A stretch of 64,000 nucleotides of DNA from the NCBI GenBank assembly GCA_963930655.1, contig OZ005616.1:23882922-23946921 (forward strand), given 5' to 3'. The position numbers and the translations under genes were made by a program. This DNA comes from Myrica gale (taxonomy: Eukaryota; Streptophyta; Magnoliopsida; Fagales; Myricaceae). Position 1 is the stretch's first letter, and each line of letters starts with the position of its first letter. The notes under the pieces are model-generated. The model did not search any database, had not been told where the DNA came from, and saw only the letters and a program-made list of their open reading frames with translations. Positions 9,873 through 21,209 of the stretch are shown here, piece by piece.

Positions 9873-12800
9873 ATGGCCATAGCTTCCCCCTCGTCCCTTC
9901 ACTACTCTCTTCACCAACCTTCATTCCAGAAATGCTCATACCTTCCTCATAAATCCCGATTCCCTCCCCGCCTCCGCTTCCCCTCTTCTACCATTCGTGC
10001 CAGCTCAGCTGTTGCTCCAGAACCGGTAAGACTCAATCCCTCCATCCTCTTCTCCTTGGACTTATTTCGTTATTTTCTGATTTTCAGAGGTCTTATAGCG
10101 ATTACCTTTTCTGATATTGATCTATCGTTCAAATATGTTTTCTTTTTTTGTCGAAAGCTTGGGTGGTAAAATCCCACGTTGACCATAGAGAAAGTGGGTG
10201 TCCATAGTCGGAGTGAGGATACAACATAAATGAGTCGAACTATCAAATTTCGCTCCTAATAACAGGACCCATAGAAAAAGATGGTATCATTTTGCTAAGA
10301 GAGATGTGCTGCTACTTTGATATTTAGTAATATCCTACTTGTAACACAAGCAAATGAAAAGACTTTTGCAGAATTTATTCTAATTATGCCATAAGAGCTG
10401 TAAGGTCATCCATACCCATTCCAAGCTGTTTAAATGCTCGAAAAACTAGTCAGTAGAATATCTGAACTGTTTCTGAAAATATTATGTGTCGAGGGACAAG
10501 GGAGGGAAAGAGAGGGCATGTAGGTAGGAGCTTTAAGAGTCAATAGCTGTAGAGGTTTGATATTTGAAAGATAAAGTATTCTATCCCAAGCTTCACCTTT
10601 GAATTTGTGGCACGCTTCATGAGCATATTACCCTTCTTTTTACAGATGTTAGAGACTGTAAACTGTGTAAAGATGGTGTGCTTCACTAAGTGCTGATTCT
10701 TGTGTTGAATGATGATGGATTGTAGTATTCCGATTTAGGTTGTGAAGAAGTTGTATAAGCATATGTAAAGGTCCAGATTGGACTATACTTGGTCCAAGTG
10801 AACAATATAAGGGTTGTGGGGAGCTCTATTGTGACTTGTCTTTTTGAGATATCATTACAAATGTGGCTATGCATCTCCTGATCCTGACAATGGTACGATG
10901 TTCAGTGTCATATTGGTGGTATACTAGTCAATATGGGATAATAAGTTACTAAAGGAAGCTCTGGTTGTAACTAGTTCTTTCAGGATATCATGTAGATTTG
11001 ATTACCGCACGCCTTGGTCATTACATAAGTAGAAGATATGGTTGTTAAGAAAATTAGCATATTTAGATTCACCTTTGGAAATGAATCTGAGAATATTAGT
11101 GAAAGGTGCTTGATGATGCGGGCAATTTGCCTCTTGTTGATATCACTCTAGATGTCATCATTGTTGCTTGGTGCTTATTCATGATCTGGATGTTAAGCAC
11201 ATGTGGAATAGGAGGGTTTTCTTAGGAAATAGAGACGTGGATTGACTCAGCATTATGAATGAGATGTTTTGTCGTGCATTTTGTAGAGATGTGTCCATAT
11301 AGACCTAACATTTTCAGTATAGGATAAGAATCTAGTAATTGACCTTGAAAGACTGACATCTGGTTGCGGATCTCAGGAACTTTTGCAGTGCAAAGTTTTG
11401 CAGATCAATCCTTGTAATCTATAAAGTTGGTAATGCAGGTTTTTTTTTTTAATTTTTTGCCAAGAGTGACAATTGAAGAACCAATTAGGAGCGCAGTACC
11501 TTCAACGTTTATCTTTTTAACCATCTGGATCCCTTTTTCTGTAGTATGCAGAATTAAAGAAGTATGTTTTTTCAGGATTTAGGCACTCAGCAGAATCAAA
11601 AGTCCAACGTTGACTTGTTTGCATGCCCGATTTGTTATGAACCACTCATAAGAAAAGGCCCTCCAGGTATTAACTTGTAAGTTGGAATACATCCTGATAC
11701 ATGGTACTTCTTCTTTGCTTGATTTTTCTGGATGTTTCTTTTAGCTGGTTAGGATTTTATTTTTCTTTTTGGTGTGAATGTTTGACTTGATAACCGTGAA
11801 ACCTGCAGGCCAGCAATTTACCGGTCTGGTTTCAAGTGTGGAAAATGCAATAAATCATACTCTAGCAAAGACATCTATCTAGATCTCACTGTTACTGCTA
11901 GTTCGAGGGACTATACCGAAGTCAAACCAACTGGGACTGAGCTATTCCGGTATGCCTAAATGGATTTTCTCGCCAGAAAATGCCATATACAAAACTTAGT
12001 GACTTATGATGGTTGTAAAACTGATACATGTATTAATCTTAAGGTGTTTATTTTATTTTCCTTTAAACAAAAGGTATCTTACCCCCCCCCCCCTTCTGCA
12101 CCCCCAAGAAAGAGAAAATCATAGGGTGTATTCCAACATTAGGCCATGCATTGGACATTAGATTTGAGATTTCCTAAGATAGCTAGTTGTTCTGGATATG
12201 TCTTACCTTTGGTGCTTGGACCTATGTAGGAGTCCAATTGTTTCATTCCTGTATGAAAGAGGCTGGCGTCAGAATTTTAACCGAAGTGGGTTCCCAGGCC
12301 CTGATGAAGAGGTATGCCTTTCTTTGCTCTTAGTGTGTCTCAAAAGCCCCAATATGTTAATATTTGTTAAATACCTCTTGGGGATGATTCTGAAAGAATG
12401 AGCCTGCAGTGGAAGAAACTTGTATTTAATGTTTGTTTACGGAGTCTCCTGATCTTCGAACAGATATTGTATCATTTAATAACTTGTATTGTCTTCTAAT
12501 GGAATAGAAGTAATCTTAACCTACTTCTAGCCCTGTGTCTCATTGTTTTACCAAGTCCATATGCACGTGATATTTATTTGTCACTTGGCATTCTATATCA
12601 ACTGCAGTTCCAAATGGCTCAGGAGTACTTTAAATCTGCTGAAGGTGGTCTTCTGGTAGATGTTAGCTGTGGGAGTGGTTTGTTTTCGAGAAAGTTTGCC
12701 AAATCTGGAACATATTCTGGAGTGATTGCCCTTGATTTTTCCGAAAATATGCTTCGCCAGTGTTACAATTTCATTGAGAGTGATGGCACTCTTTTGACTT

Positions 12801-14484
12801 CGTAAGTTTAATTTATCTTTCATTCACTATCAAGTCATAGCTGATATGATGTGAAAGGATTAGATATTCAATCTTTTAATTTTTCTTTCTATAATATGGA
12901 TGAGAAAGCCATTGCTGTCCTGATTAACACTTCATCTAACAATGCAGTAATCTTGCTCTTGTAAGGGCAGATGTTTCTAGGCTTCCCTTTGCATCAGGTT
13001 CAATTGACGCTGTTCATGCTGGTGCAGCATTGCATTGCTGGCCGTCTCCTTCCAATGCTGTAAGTGTTCTTTCTTCCTTGAATTTTCTTCTGAAAGTTTG
13101 TCAATGGCTACGGCTTCAGATTATCCAAAAATGATTTGGTTCAGATAACCCATAGAATTGATCTTATCTAGAATAACACAACGCCCTCCGCAATCTCTAA
13201 GCCTGTACTGACGTTACACTCCACGTCCATCTTGAATTGGGATGGTCTGGGTAGCTCAATATTTGAAATTGGATGTACAACAGCTCAGGAAATCTTGCTC
13301 AAGTTTGAATCCTGCCACAACCCTTTGGTGGCAGCCCTAGGGACTCTGTGTAACTGCCTAGCAGGTGTGGCATGAGGTGATTATGCCTGGACACTACTAG
13401 ACAGTTAAAAGAGCCTGGATACCTTGTCAGAAAACCATGTTATCACATTCTGAATATTCTCTTTATTCCTTTTCAATAGATTGGTAACTAGCTCGCTATA
13501 TTAAGGGTAGTTGTTGAACTGACTACACTCCAAATGCTTCTTGTCAGATTGCAGAAATCACTCGCATATTACGAAGTGGTGGAATCCTTGTAGGAACCAC
13601 ATTCCTGCGATACACTTCATCTACTCCCCCGATATTACGCTCTTTCAGGGTAAAATTTTTCAACACTTTCTTAATCTGATCTGTCATGGAGACAAACCCT
13701 ATGGGTGTGCATATAGTATCTTCCTCTGGAATTTGCATGCTGAACTTTCTAATTGACCCAGACCATGAAAATATTATGCTAGTTTTATTATTTGATGAGT
13801 AGATAAAGAGCTGCAATGGTGATAATCTTATTTAGATTAGCTTATGTGTCCATATATGTGAAGAGTTTGTGGGCAAAGCTATTTCACTTGAGTAAATTAG
13901 AACCTCACTATACCACCCCGTAAAACTAATTCCTCATGCTTGGGCTGTTGGTTTCTAAAGAGTCCATCATAGTTCCTTACGACAAGCAACTCAACTCATC
14001 TCAGAGTTGTGATCCATGTTCAATCGTCTAAGTTGTTTGCGCCTTGGAGAATTGTGAGACTGTGTACCTGCTGTCTTTTCATCGAGTTGCCTTGTGGAGT
14101 AACATACCTCATTCATCCTCCTTATAATTGCCAACATGACCTAAAAGTTAGCTTTTTGGTCTACTGCTGGTCTTCAGTTAATGACCGTCACTGGAAGGGT
14201 CTGTCTATGGGTGAATCTATGACACAGCTGTTCGGGCAGTCATAGGATCAGGTTTTATTTTGTGTAGTGTAGATCGCTCCTCGTGTATGCTATCAAGACA
14301 GGACTCTTAAGGAATTTCCTTTTCTTTCCTTTTTTTTTTTTTGTCCCTGGGGCAGAGGATTCAGCAGAACTATAACTACTTGACAGAGGAAGAGATCAAG
14401 GACCTGTGCACATCTTGTGGTCTTACAAACTACTCAAGCAAAGTTCAGCAATCTTTCATCATGTTTTCTGCTCGGAAGCCTTAA
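9873..14484 (+). CDS. Plastid-targeted SAM-dependent methyltransferase (At2g41040/At1g78140 type)
   Basis: Eight exons join in frame to 337 residues: 9873-10025, 11576-11676, 11809-11949, 12230-12311, 12608-12801, 12948-13059, 13548-13649, 14356-14484. Residues 1-50 are rich in Ser, Arg and Pro with few acids, as in a chloroplast transit peptide. A four-cysteine knuckle (CPIC at 68-71, CGKC at 95-98) precedes a class I methyltransferase fold: motif I LLVDVSCGSG (174-183), ALDFSENML ending the second strand, VRADVSRLPF, then AALHCWPSPSNA and ILRSGGI. The C-terminus NYLTEEEIKDLC...SFIMFSARKP matches the family end. Length is close to the usual 350. The substrate of this plant family is not known to me; plastoglobule location has been reported for relatives. 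Introns range from 132 bp to 1.55 kb, and intron 6 holds a SINE-like insert. Confidence 0.88.
12077..12092. repeat. Poly(C) tract in intron 3
   Basis: An unbroken run of C lies in the intron between exons 3 and 4 of the methyltransferase gene. It is a likely length-variable or sequencing-error-prone site and is not coding. Confidence 0.6.
13215..13440 (+). mobile_element. SINE-like insert in intron 6 of the methyltransferase gene
   Basis: GGGTAGCTCAATATTTG resembles a tRNA A box. About 45 bp on, AAGTTTGAATCCTG resembles a B box. Then comes a body of roughly 130 bp. No clear tail or target duplication was found, so this is a tentative tRNA-derived SINE. Confidence 0.35.
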
Positions 14485-16107
14485 ACATGATTTGATCTAT
14501 CATTTCTCTGTACCTGGCTTTGCGTTGTTCCTTAGCTGATTTTTTGTATAATGTAATGCATAACATGCCTGAAATAAACAGGTCTGAAAAGGTGATGACA
14601 CTGGGGCAAATGTAAAGCATTAATATTAGATACAAGTGTAGTAGTTTAGTGTCAGATTTAGACAAAATAATTGTTCATAATGGTCTGTTTGCTGACCAAA
14701 AATAGCCATTCTAATAGGACATTGTATTGATTAATAATTATGATGTGAAAAAGTGATGAACCCGAGGCGCTCAGAGTTCAAAAACATGGTATCATGCTCT
14801 TTCTGATCCATGAAGTAATCCCATGATCGAATTGGAAATTGGGTTCGTTTTGTTGTTGATCAGCTGATAAAAAAGGAACCCCGTCAGATTCATTATTTCC
14901 AAAAGAAAATGACATTGGATCTTTCGTCATACACTTTGATTAAAGATTTCTACATAATCTGTGCACTGTCAACTGATGCTTGTATTGGCTACAAAAGAAA
15001 ATCATAATCTGTTTTCCTTTTCTTTTTTTTTTGACAGCAATGAATTGTACTAATACAACCACCACCGTCATGGCCAAGAATACAGCATGATTTTCTAAAA
15101 TGATCTATGCATGATAATTAGCCCTGTGAGCTAGTCTGCCTTCAATCTGTTTGCTTTTTTCTTCTTCCTTTTCTTTGGAGAGGATTTCTCCAATTACTAC
15201 AGTAGTCAAAGACTGGAGCTCATGTGTGACGGAGAGCCCACTTACCCTCAGCCTTTGGTCTTGGGGAAAAGGATCTCCACGTGACACAGCCCTTCAAAGT
15301 AAGGGCATGCTATTATAATAGTACTCGAAGTTGCCCATCCATTTTTCTCTTTTTTGTTTTCTTGGACACATGCCCCACCCAATTAAAAAAATAGGACAAC
15401 CATTTTCTAAACAAAAAAGGTAGATTTTTATTAGTCTTCAAGAGGGTCTGAGGCTCTCCAACACATGTCACGGCAAAGGCAGAGAGATCCCCTCGTGCGG
15501 CTCACACGCTGACTCACCCTCTGTTTGTTCTTCCAACCCCCTCCCATCTTCTCTGTGCACGTCTGGATCTCTGACCTTTGACCACCAAGCAAAAGACAAC
15601 AACTTCACTTGATTTGAATGAGGAATATTTGGTTAGTCAGTCCCTACACACCAGGATTGGCTTTAGGTCTTTTGGACATCAGGGTTGAGTTTTAAAGTCT
15701 GGCCCCCTGGATCCCTTGCACGTGAGGTTCTTCCTTTGAATAATACAATTCTGCAGCTGCTTTTCATGGCACGTGGGGGGTGGCTAGCTATTTTCCTCTT
15801 CATGTTGGAGAGAGATTTTTATGTCGGTAAGCAATTGGATTTGACTGTTACTTGCCCAATTTGGTCGGTGCTGGTGATCTAGAGGCTTCCCCCATCAGCC
15901 AAAAGTTTAATTCCACTCTAGCTTTCAGATTGCAGGGTTCTGTAAGCTATTTTTTGTGTTTCCAAATCTTGTCTTGGAGAACCTTAATTTGTCTATGTTG
16001 CAAATGGGTATCAAAAGTTTAATATTCTTCTTCTCAGGTCATGCATAACTTAGGTCGCCTAGATCTCTTTGAAAAAGATTACACAAATTGATAAGTTTGC
16101 TCTCTTT
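14485..16107. other. Intergenic, no gene seen
   Basis: The 3' flank of the methyltransferase gene occupies the start. The rest contains T-rich runs and only short chance reading frames on either strand. Confidence 0.5.
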
Positions 16108-16445
16108 TTTTATATTGATAACTTCATTAATTGAAAAACCAAATACATAGAAACACAGCGTGACGCTGATTAACAAAAGATGGCATATCGTCCCTAGTTA
16201 CTACTCCTAAGAAGGATCAAATCTCTTGTACATCCAAGGTAGTTTTGTCAAGGCTTAAATAGGGGTGGCCTCCAAAACTAATCTTAAAGGTAGCCCAACG
16301 AGCCAAGTGGTGCGCGAACATGTTTGCACCTTTGTTCACATGAGTTACCCTCTAATGATGAAATTTGCGGAGGCCCCCATGCAGATCCTGAATTTTGTTG
16401 TGGAGTCATCATGCTGACCTCTTCCGAAGTTGAATGTTGTAGCTC
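16108..16445 (-). pseudogene. LINE 3' end with RNase H C-terminus remnant
   Basis: Minus-strand reading gives QDLHGGLRKFHH, a stop, then RVTHVNKGANMFAHHLARWA and SFGGHPYLSLDKTTLDVQEI before a natural stop. The HVxxxAN..AHxLARWA text is the end of the RNase H domain carried by plant L1-type LINEs. It is followed on the minus strand by about 100 bp and an AATATAAAAAAA tail at 16108. One internal stop (TAG) shows it is dead. Confidence 0.65.
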
Positions 16446-18009
16446 TTTCTCTCAAATTCAGTATGGTTTTGAAGTTAAAAGTTAGCTATTCCTCATGTTT
16501 TAGCTTGATAATCCACTATTCTAACATGTTATGCAAGATTTATAATTTACTTGTCTCTTGCATAAGAAGTTTAAATATTTGCTTTAAAGGTTGGTCTTGA
16601 TTTATTTACAACTAGTTATGCTCTCCACGTTATTGATCGGATAAATATCTAAGTAGTACTCTCCTTTTTACCCGAACAAAAAAAGTTGTTCTATATTAGC
16701 AAAACCTATAAATGTTTGGAACGTTGGAGGTACTTATTCAAACATTGAAATATAATATTTTAAAATCTGTAAGATATTCTCGTACGTACATGGCTATTAA
16801 TCATGATTTTTGCAGTAAATGATTGAAACTTCGTTATTTAGTATTTTCATATACATTTAATATATCAATAATAAATTACAGAGAAATGGATCGAGGACTA
16901 GGAGGGCTGCCTGCCTGCTATCTGATTCACCTCCACTAAGAAGGAAATCCTGATCTGTTTTTGGGTCATAGATCTTATGGCAGCTATTACATAAGTTCGA
17001 AACTCTCTCTTACAAGGAATATTATATATTGCATTTGCGTTTAGCATATAGGTGGGAGTACGTAGATTTGAATAATCAATTGTGCTTGAATGAAGTAAGG
17101 GTGTTCATTGACTGTAACATGTTGTTTGTAATGTTAAAATTTTAATAATTGGTAAAAAGTTAAAGACAAAGAATGAAAAAGTTGGTAAAAAAGTAAATGA
17201 AAAATTGTAATGATGATAAAATTTTAGTTTGGCAAACGTTATGTTAGTCGGAGTCGGAAAGACAATATCCAACTCCGACTCTAACTTTGATTCTGACTAA
17301 GTGTAAGTCAGTCGATTAGTCGGAGTCGGGTCATCCAGGCCTATGTAGTCCAAAATTTTTGTTGGGCTCGAGTCAAAGTCGGTTTCGGACTCATTTTGTA
17401 CAGCCATAGAATGAAGAGTATTCATGAACTTTGTAGGGATTGGATGGAAAGAGTCATTGGATCAACACCTTACGTACTTAATTCAATGATTTCTTAAGCA
17501 TAAGAGCTTCTCTATCTACCAGCTGCCACTGATCATCTTCCTATTTCTTTCAAATCCCCTGTTTAATCGCAATTAAAACTAGCTTACTGCTAATTAACAG
17601 TAGATCACTTAGAAAGATGATTAATTGATCTTTATACAGAAGATTGAAGGATAAACACTATTCCCTGATTTCCTGTAAAACGTAGTGTGATTTGTGTGCT
17701 GTTCTGAGGCACGCTATATGACAGATGAACAGAAAGAAGAGGCGCATGATAGAATGGAAGAGTAAGAGGGGTATTAAGGGGAATTGATCATGATGCAAAG
17801 ATAATATCTTCGACACACTGCAAACTCCAACGTTAACTCATTTTAGTTGGAGCATCGAGCTGGCTCAAACAGCGAGGTTCCTCCTCAAAAATAGCACTAA
17901 AGCCCTCATAATTTAATTGGGTCATTAATTTTGCTTCTAGTGCTTAGTGAGTTGTTTTTGTCTGTCAAATGTTTGAGACAAGACCACAGTATTATTATTA
18001 ATTATGGCC

Positions 18010-18180
18010 TGAAGTTCCTCCTCAGTGGAGTGGTTAGTCGTAGATGTTGCCATGTTTGAGTCCCCAAAAACCGGGTTCCCTCGTATATGTCTTTGTGGTG
18101 GCTTTCTTATCAGATCATCCTGTTAGTGTTTAGGCAAAGCTGAGCATTGGTGATTCTGACCAGATACAAGGGATTTGATA
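18010..18180 (+). mobile_element. SINE-like tRNA-derived fragment
   Basis: CTCAGTGGAGTGGTTAG resembles an A box and CATGTTTGAGTCCCC a B box about 30 bp later. A TGGTGGC motif follows, as in the insert at 13215. No tail or target duplication could be fixed. Confidence 0.35.
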
Positions 18181-19311
18181 CATTTAGACGGTTCTTAAAT
18201 AGCACATTATAGGAGTTTAATTAGTTAAGTTGAATATATATGTCATCATCTTATGGAATATTTTGTGCTTGGTTGCCGATAAAATTGAGGAAAAGAAAAG
18301 AACAAGAAGTTTGAACATATATTATGATTATTCTAGGTTTGTTTCTAGGACATTTAAAACACAAAACTACGCAGCATCCCGGTGGTTTTGGACCAAATAA
18401 AGATCGAGCCCCACAAAGGGCATGCATGAAGCGGGAGTGGTTTCTAGGGAGACCCAACCTAGCTACATATGAGCTGGGACGTTAGGGATCATAAAAATCG
18501 AACCCAAAATGGAAATTCATAAGTCATTATGCATTATAGTGGGACTACTGCACATCATGGGCACAGATCGATGGGTGAAACCATATTGGTCCATGAAAAA
18601 GTAAGAGTTTAAGTGTAAAACTTTCCTCTCATTTGAACTTTCTTGTCTCCCTCACATTTTCCACAGCCAAATAGGAACTCAGCTAGCAGACGGAGAATAA
18701 AAAATTTCTTGCCGACAACAAATTAGAGAAAGAGAAATAAATAAAAGAAGCCAATGATCAGTTGGACGTGTATCAATTAACATTAATAGCAGAAGAGGAT
18801 CAATTGAAAAGTTTATATGGATGCTGCTTCCTTTGGTCCCCCCCTAAAATTGCCCCAAGACCCAAAAACTAAAGGATTAGAAGTGATCAAATAACCCCCA
18901 ACTCCAAGAGTAGTTGATTTAGCCTTCTGATCTATTGTCAATTCCAGCTATGAAATCACTCATTTATCATATCTCGACTTATTCCTGAGCTAAAATGATT
19001 GGAGTCACACATAATTAGCTACAGAAAACTCCTATATTTGTTGGAGATGATCTGCATTTCCTCTAAGGTATATATATACTTACAAATTAACCATGCTCTT
19101 CGATCTCATAAACCCCTTTTCTTTCTCTGCTACTTCAGTCAGAAGTCACAGAGACAATTGATGTTTGGTATAGAGGAGTAAGCTGCATTGTGCATAAAGA
19201 CAATATCTAGCAAAGAATAATTATTTTATGAGAAAAGAAGAAACTTTTTAGTGCTAGAGACTCCTTTTCTTCAAGTTGTGTTTTATTAGCTAACTTGGTC
19301 CTCTTCCTAAC

Positions 19312-19370
19312 AAGCAAGTGGCAGCATACCCTGAAAAAAAAATAAAAAAGGAAGAAGAAGAAGCAAGTGG
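19312..19370 (+). repeat. Retroposition scar: A-rich insert with 10-18-bp direct repeats
   Basis: AAGCAAGTGG at 19312-19321 recurs at 19361-19370. Both copies extend with CAGCATAC / TAGAATAC (two mismatches). The insert CCTG(A)9T(A)6GG then GAA triplets is A-rich up to the second copy, as in a small, old poly(A) retroposition. Confidence 0.4.
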
Positions 19371-19875
19371 TAGAATACGAACTCGTGAAGCTGATCCAGT
19401 CCTAAACTCAAAAATGTCAATGACATCAAGTGGCCGGAGATGTAGTGATCTTGCATAAACCGGCCAATGGATGAATATTATAAGCTTTTCTTTTTTTCTC
19501 TTCTTCAGGGTAAGTACTTGGCTCATAGGTTAACAAACATGTAACTTGAGCAAATATTTTTCCTTTCTTCGTAATTTGAAAGTCCAACTACAACTGGCTA
19601 GCTCCAACCAATTTCACTAATGAAGATGTGAGGATCAAAGAAAGTAATGGTAAACAAAGTTTTAGGGTAGCTCCTTCAAGGAGAACTTAGTTAGTTTAGC
19701 ACTAGAGCTCTTTAGCCAAGGAGATCATGAGAATAATTTAAAAAGGTTAGAGACAATGGGAGACACGGGAACAGCGCCCACGTTCCCCTCATTTCTTACT
19801 TCCTTTATTTATTGCTCTCTCTCTCTCTCGTATGACAAGCACCCTATTGACAAAATGCTGTGTCGCTCTCCAAGG

Positions 19876-19888
19876 AATAAATATATAC
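19876..19888 (+). promoter_or_regulatory. TATA box candidate of the PLATZ gene
   Basis: AATAAATATATAC lies about 140 bp upstream of the start codon at 20024, following a CT-rich stretch typical of plant core promoters. Confidence 0.45.
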
Positions 19889-20023
19889 CCTCCTTCTCTT
19901 GTGAACCTCCATAAGTACTCTTATCTCCATGCCCTATTCCCTCTCGCTTCCTCTCTTCTGTTTTACAGTACCACTCCTTTGATAACAGGCCGATCAGAGG
20001 GTTGAAGTACTGTTTATGTGATC

Positions 20024-21209
20024 ATGGTGTGTTCCTTCTCTTTCTCTTTTTCTCTAGCCAAGTTCTTAGAGATTTTCAGGTCATTTATATGTACTTATGG
20101 ATTTTGTTGTGATGATGTTTAGGGAATTCGGAAGCCCGCCTGGTTGGAAGCCCTGTACTCGCAAAAATTTTTTGTTGGTTGCTCCTTTCATGAAACAGCA
20201 AAGAAGAATGAGAAAAACATTTGCTGCTTGGATTGTTGTACAAGTATTTGCCCCCATTGCTTGCCATCACATCGCTTCCATAGGCTTCTCCAGGTTCGTC
20301 GTTATGTATACCATGATGTTGTCCGGCTCGAAGATCTCCAGAAGCTCATAGACTGCTCAAATGTTCAGGTCAGTACACAATTCTAAAGTGATATTCTCAA
20401 GTATAATTTTCAAGTCAAATTTACTAAACTGTGATGAAACTCCACTAGCCTTACACAATCAATAGCGCCAAAGTGGTGTTCATCAAGAAGAGACCTCAAA
20501 ACAGGCAATTCAAGGGGTCCGGAAACTATTGCACTTCCTGTGACAGAAGCCTCCAAGAACCCTTTATCCATTGCTCTCTCGGCTGCAAGGTAATTATCTG
20601 TGTTGGTTTAGTTATCGTATAATTTCTGACCTTTCAATGCTTGACGTTATCCGGAAGGGATTTCAAAGATCACTTAGACATATACAGATTAGGCATATAA
20701 GTTATAATCACAGCAATCAGTATTAATACGGAATATTCTCAATTCTCTATAAGAACGAAAACCCTTTTGGAATGCAACTCACTTGTTCCATAGAATTGAA
20801 TTATGCCCATGATGATCCTGTATGGTTTTGAACCGAAAAAGATCGTTGAATTATGTAGGTGGATTTTGTGCTGAAACACTACAAGGACCTCTCTCCCTAC
20901 CTCAGGGCATGCAACACTTTACAGCTAAGTCCTGACTTCTTGATCCCACAAGACAACATGGGAGACGAGGAGACGACTAATGAGACACCCCATTCATCGA
21001 TCGTCGACTGTGACGAGCACTTGAGCTCGTCTTCGGGGTCTGAGAACATGAGTGTGGCGTGCAGTACTCGGATCGTCCGAAAGAAGAGAAGCGGGCTATA
21101 TGTGTGTGCAAGATCAGTTAGTAGGGTTTCTGATCACGAGGACAATATGGCTGCGAGCATGATGATCAGCAGAAGAAAGGGCATCCCTCATAGATCTCCT
21201 TTGTGCTAG
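20024..21209 (+). CDS. PLATZ zinc-dependent AT-rich DNA-binding protein
   Basis: Exons are 20024-20026 (the ATG alone), 20123-20368, 20449-20589 and 20859-21209, giving 246 residues. The ATG-only coding exon is inferred: a TAG stops the frame immediately before GGAATTCGG, while GT follows the ATG at 20024 and AG precedes 20123. The start KPAWLEALYSQKFFVGCSFH and the zinc segments CCLDCCTSICPHCLPSHRFH (residues 35-54) and YCTSCDRSLQEPFIHCSLGC (110-129) define the family, with VRRYVYHDVVRLEDLQKLID between them. The tail has NETPHSSIVDCDE, a Ser-rich run and basic RRKGIPHRSPLC. PLATZ proteins bind AT-rich DNA with zinc and act in the nucleus, in several plants also through RNA polymerase III factors; the role of this paralogue cannot be read from sequence. 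Length is normal for the family. Confidence 0.9.

Larger units (their letters stand above)
16446..19870. other. Intergenic, no gene seen
   Basis: AT-rich DNA with no supportable coding exon. 17245-17330 repeats a GTCGGAGTCGG-like motif in both orientations. A SINE-like piece (18010-18180) and one poly(A) scar (19312-19370) have their own entries. A CT microsatellite is at about 19810-19829, upstream of the PLATZ promoter. Confidence 0.5.

Noticed and set aside
17240-17400. GTCGGAGTCGG-like motif repeats
   Set aside because: Short, imperfect and without fixed spacing or boundaries; too weak to call as an element.
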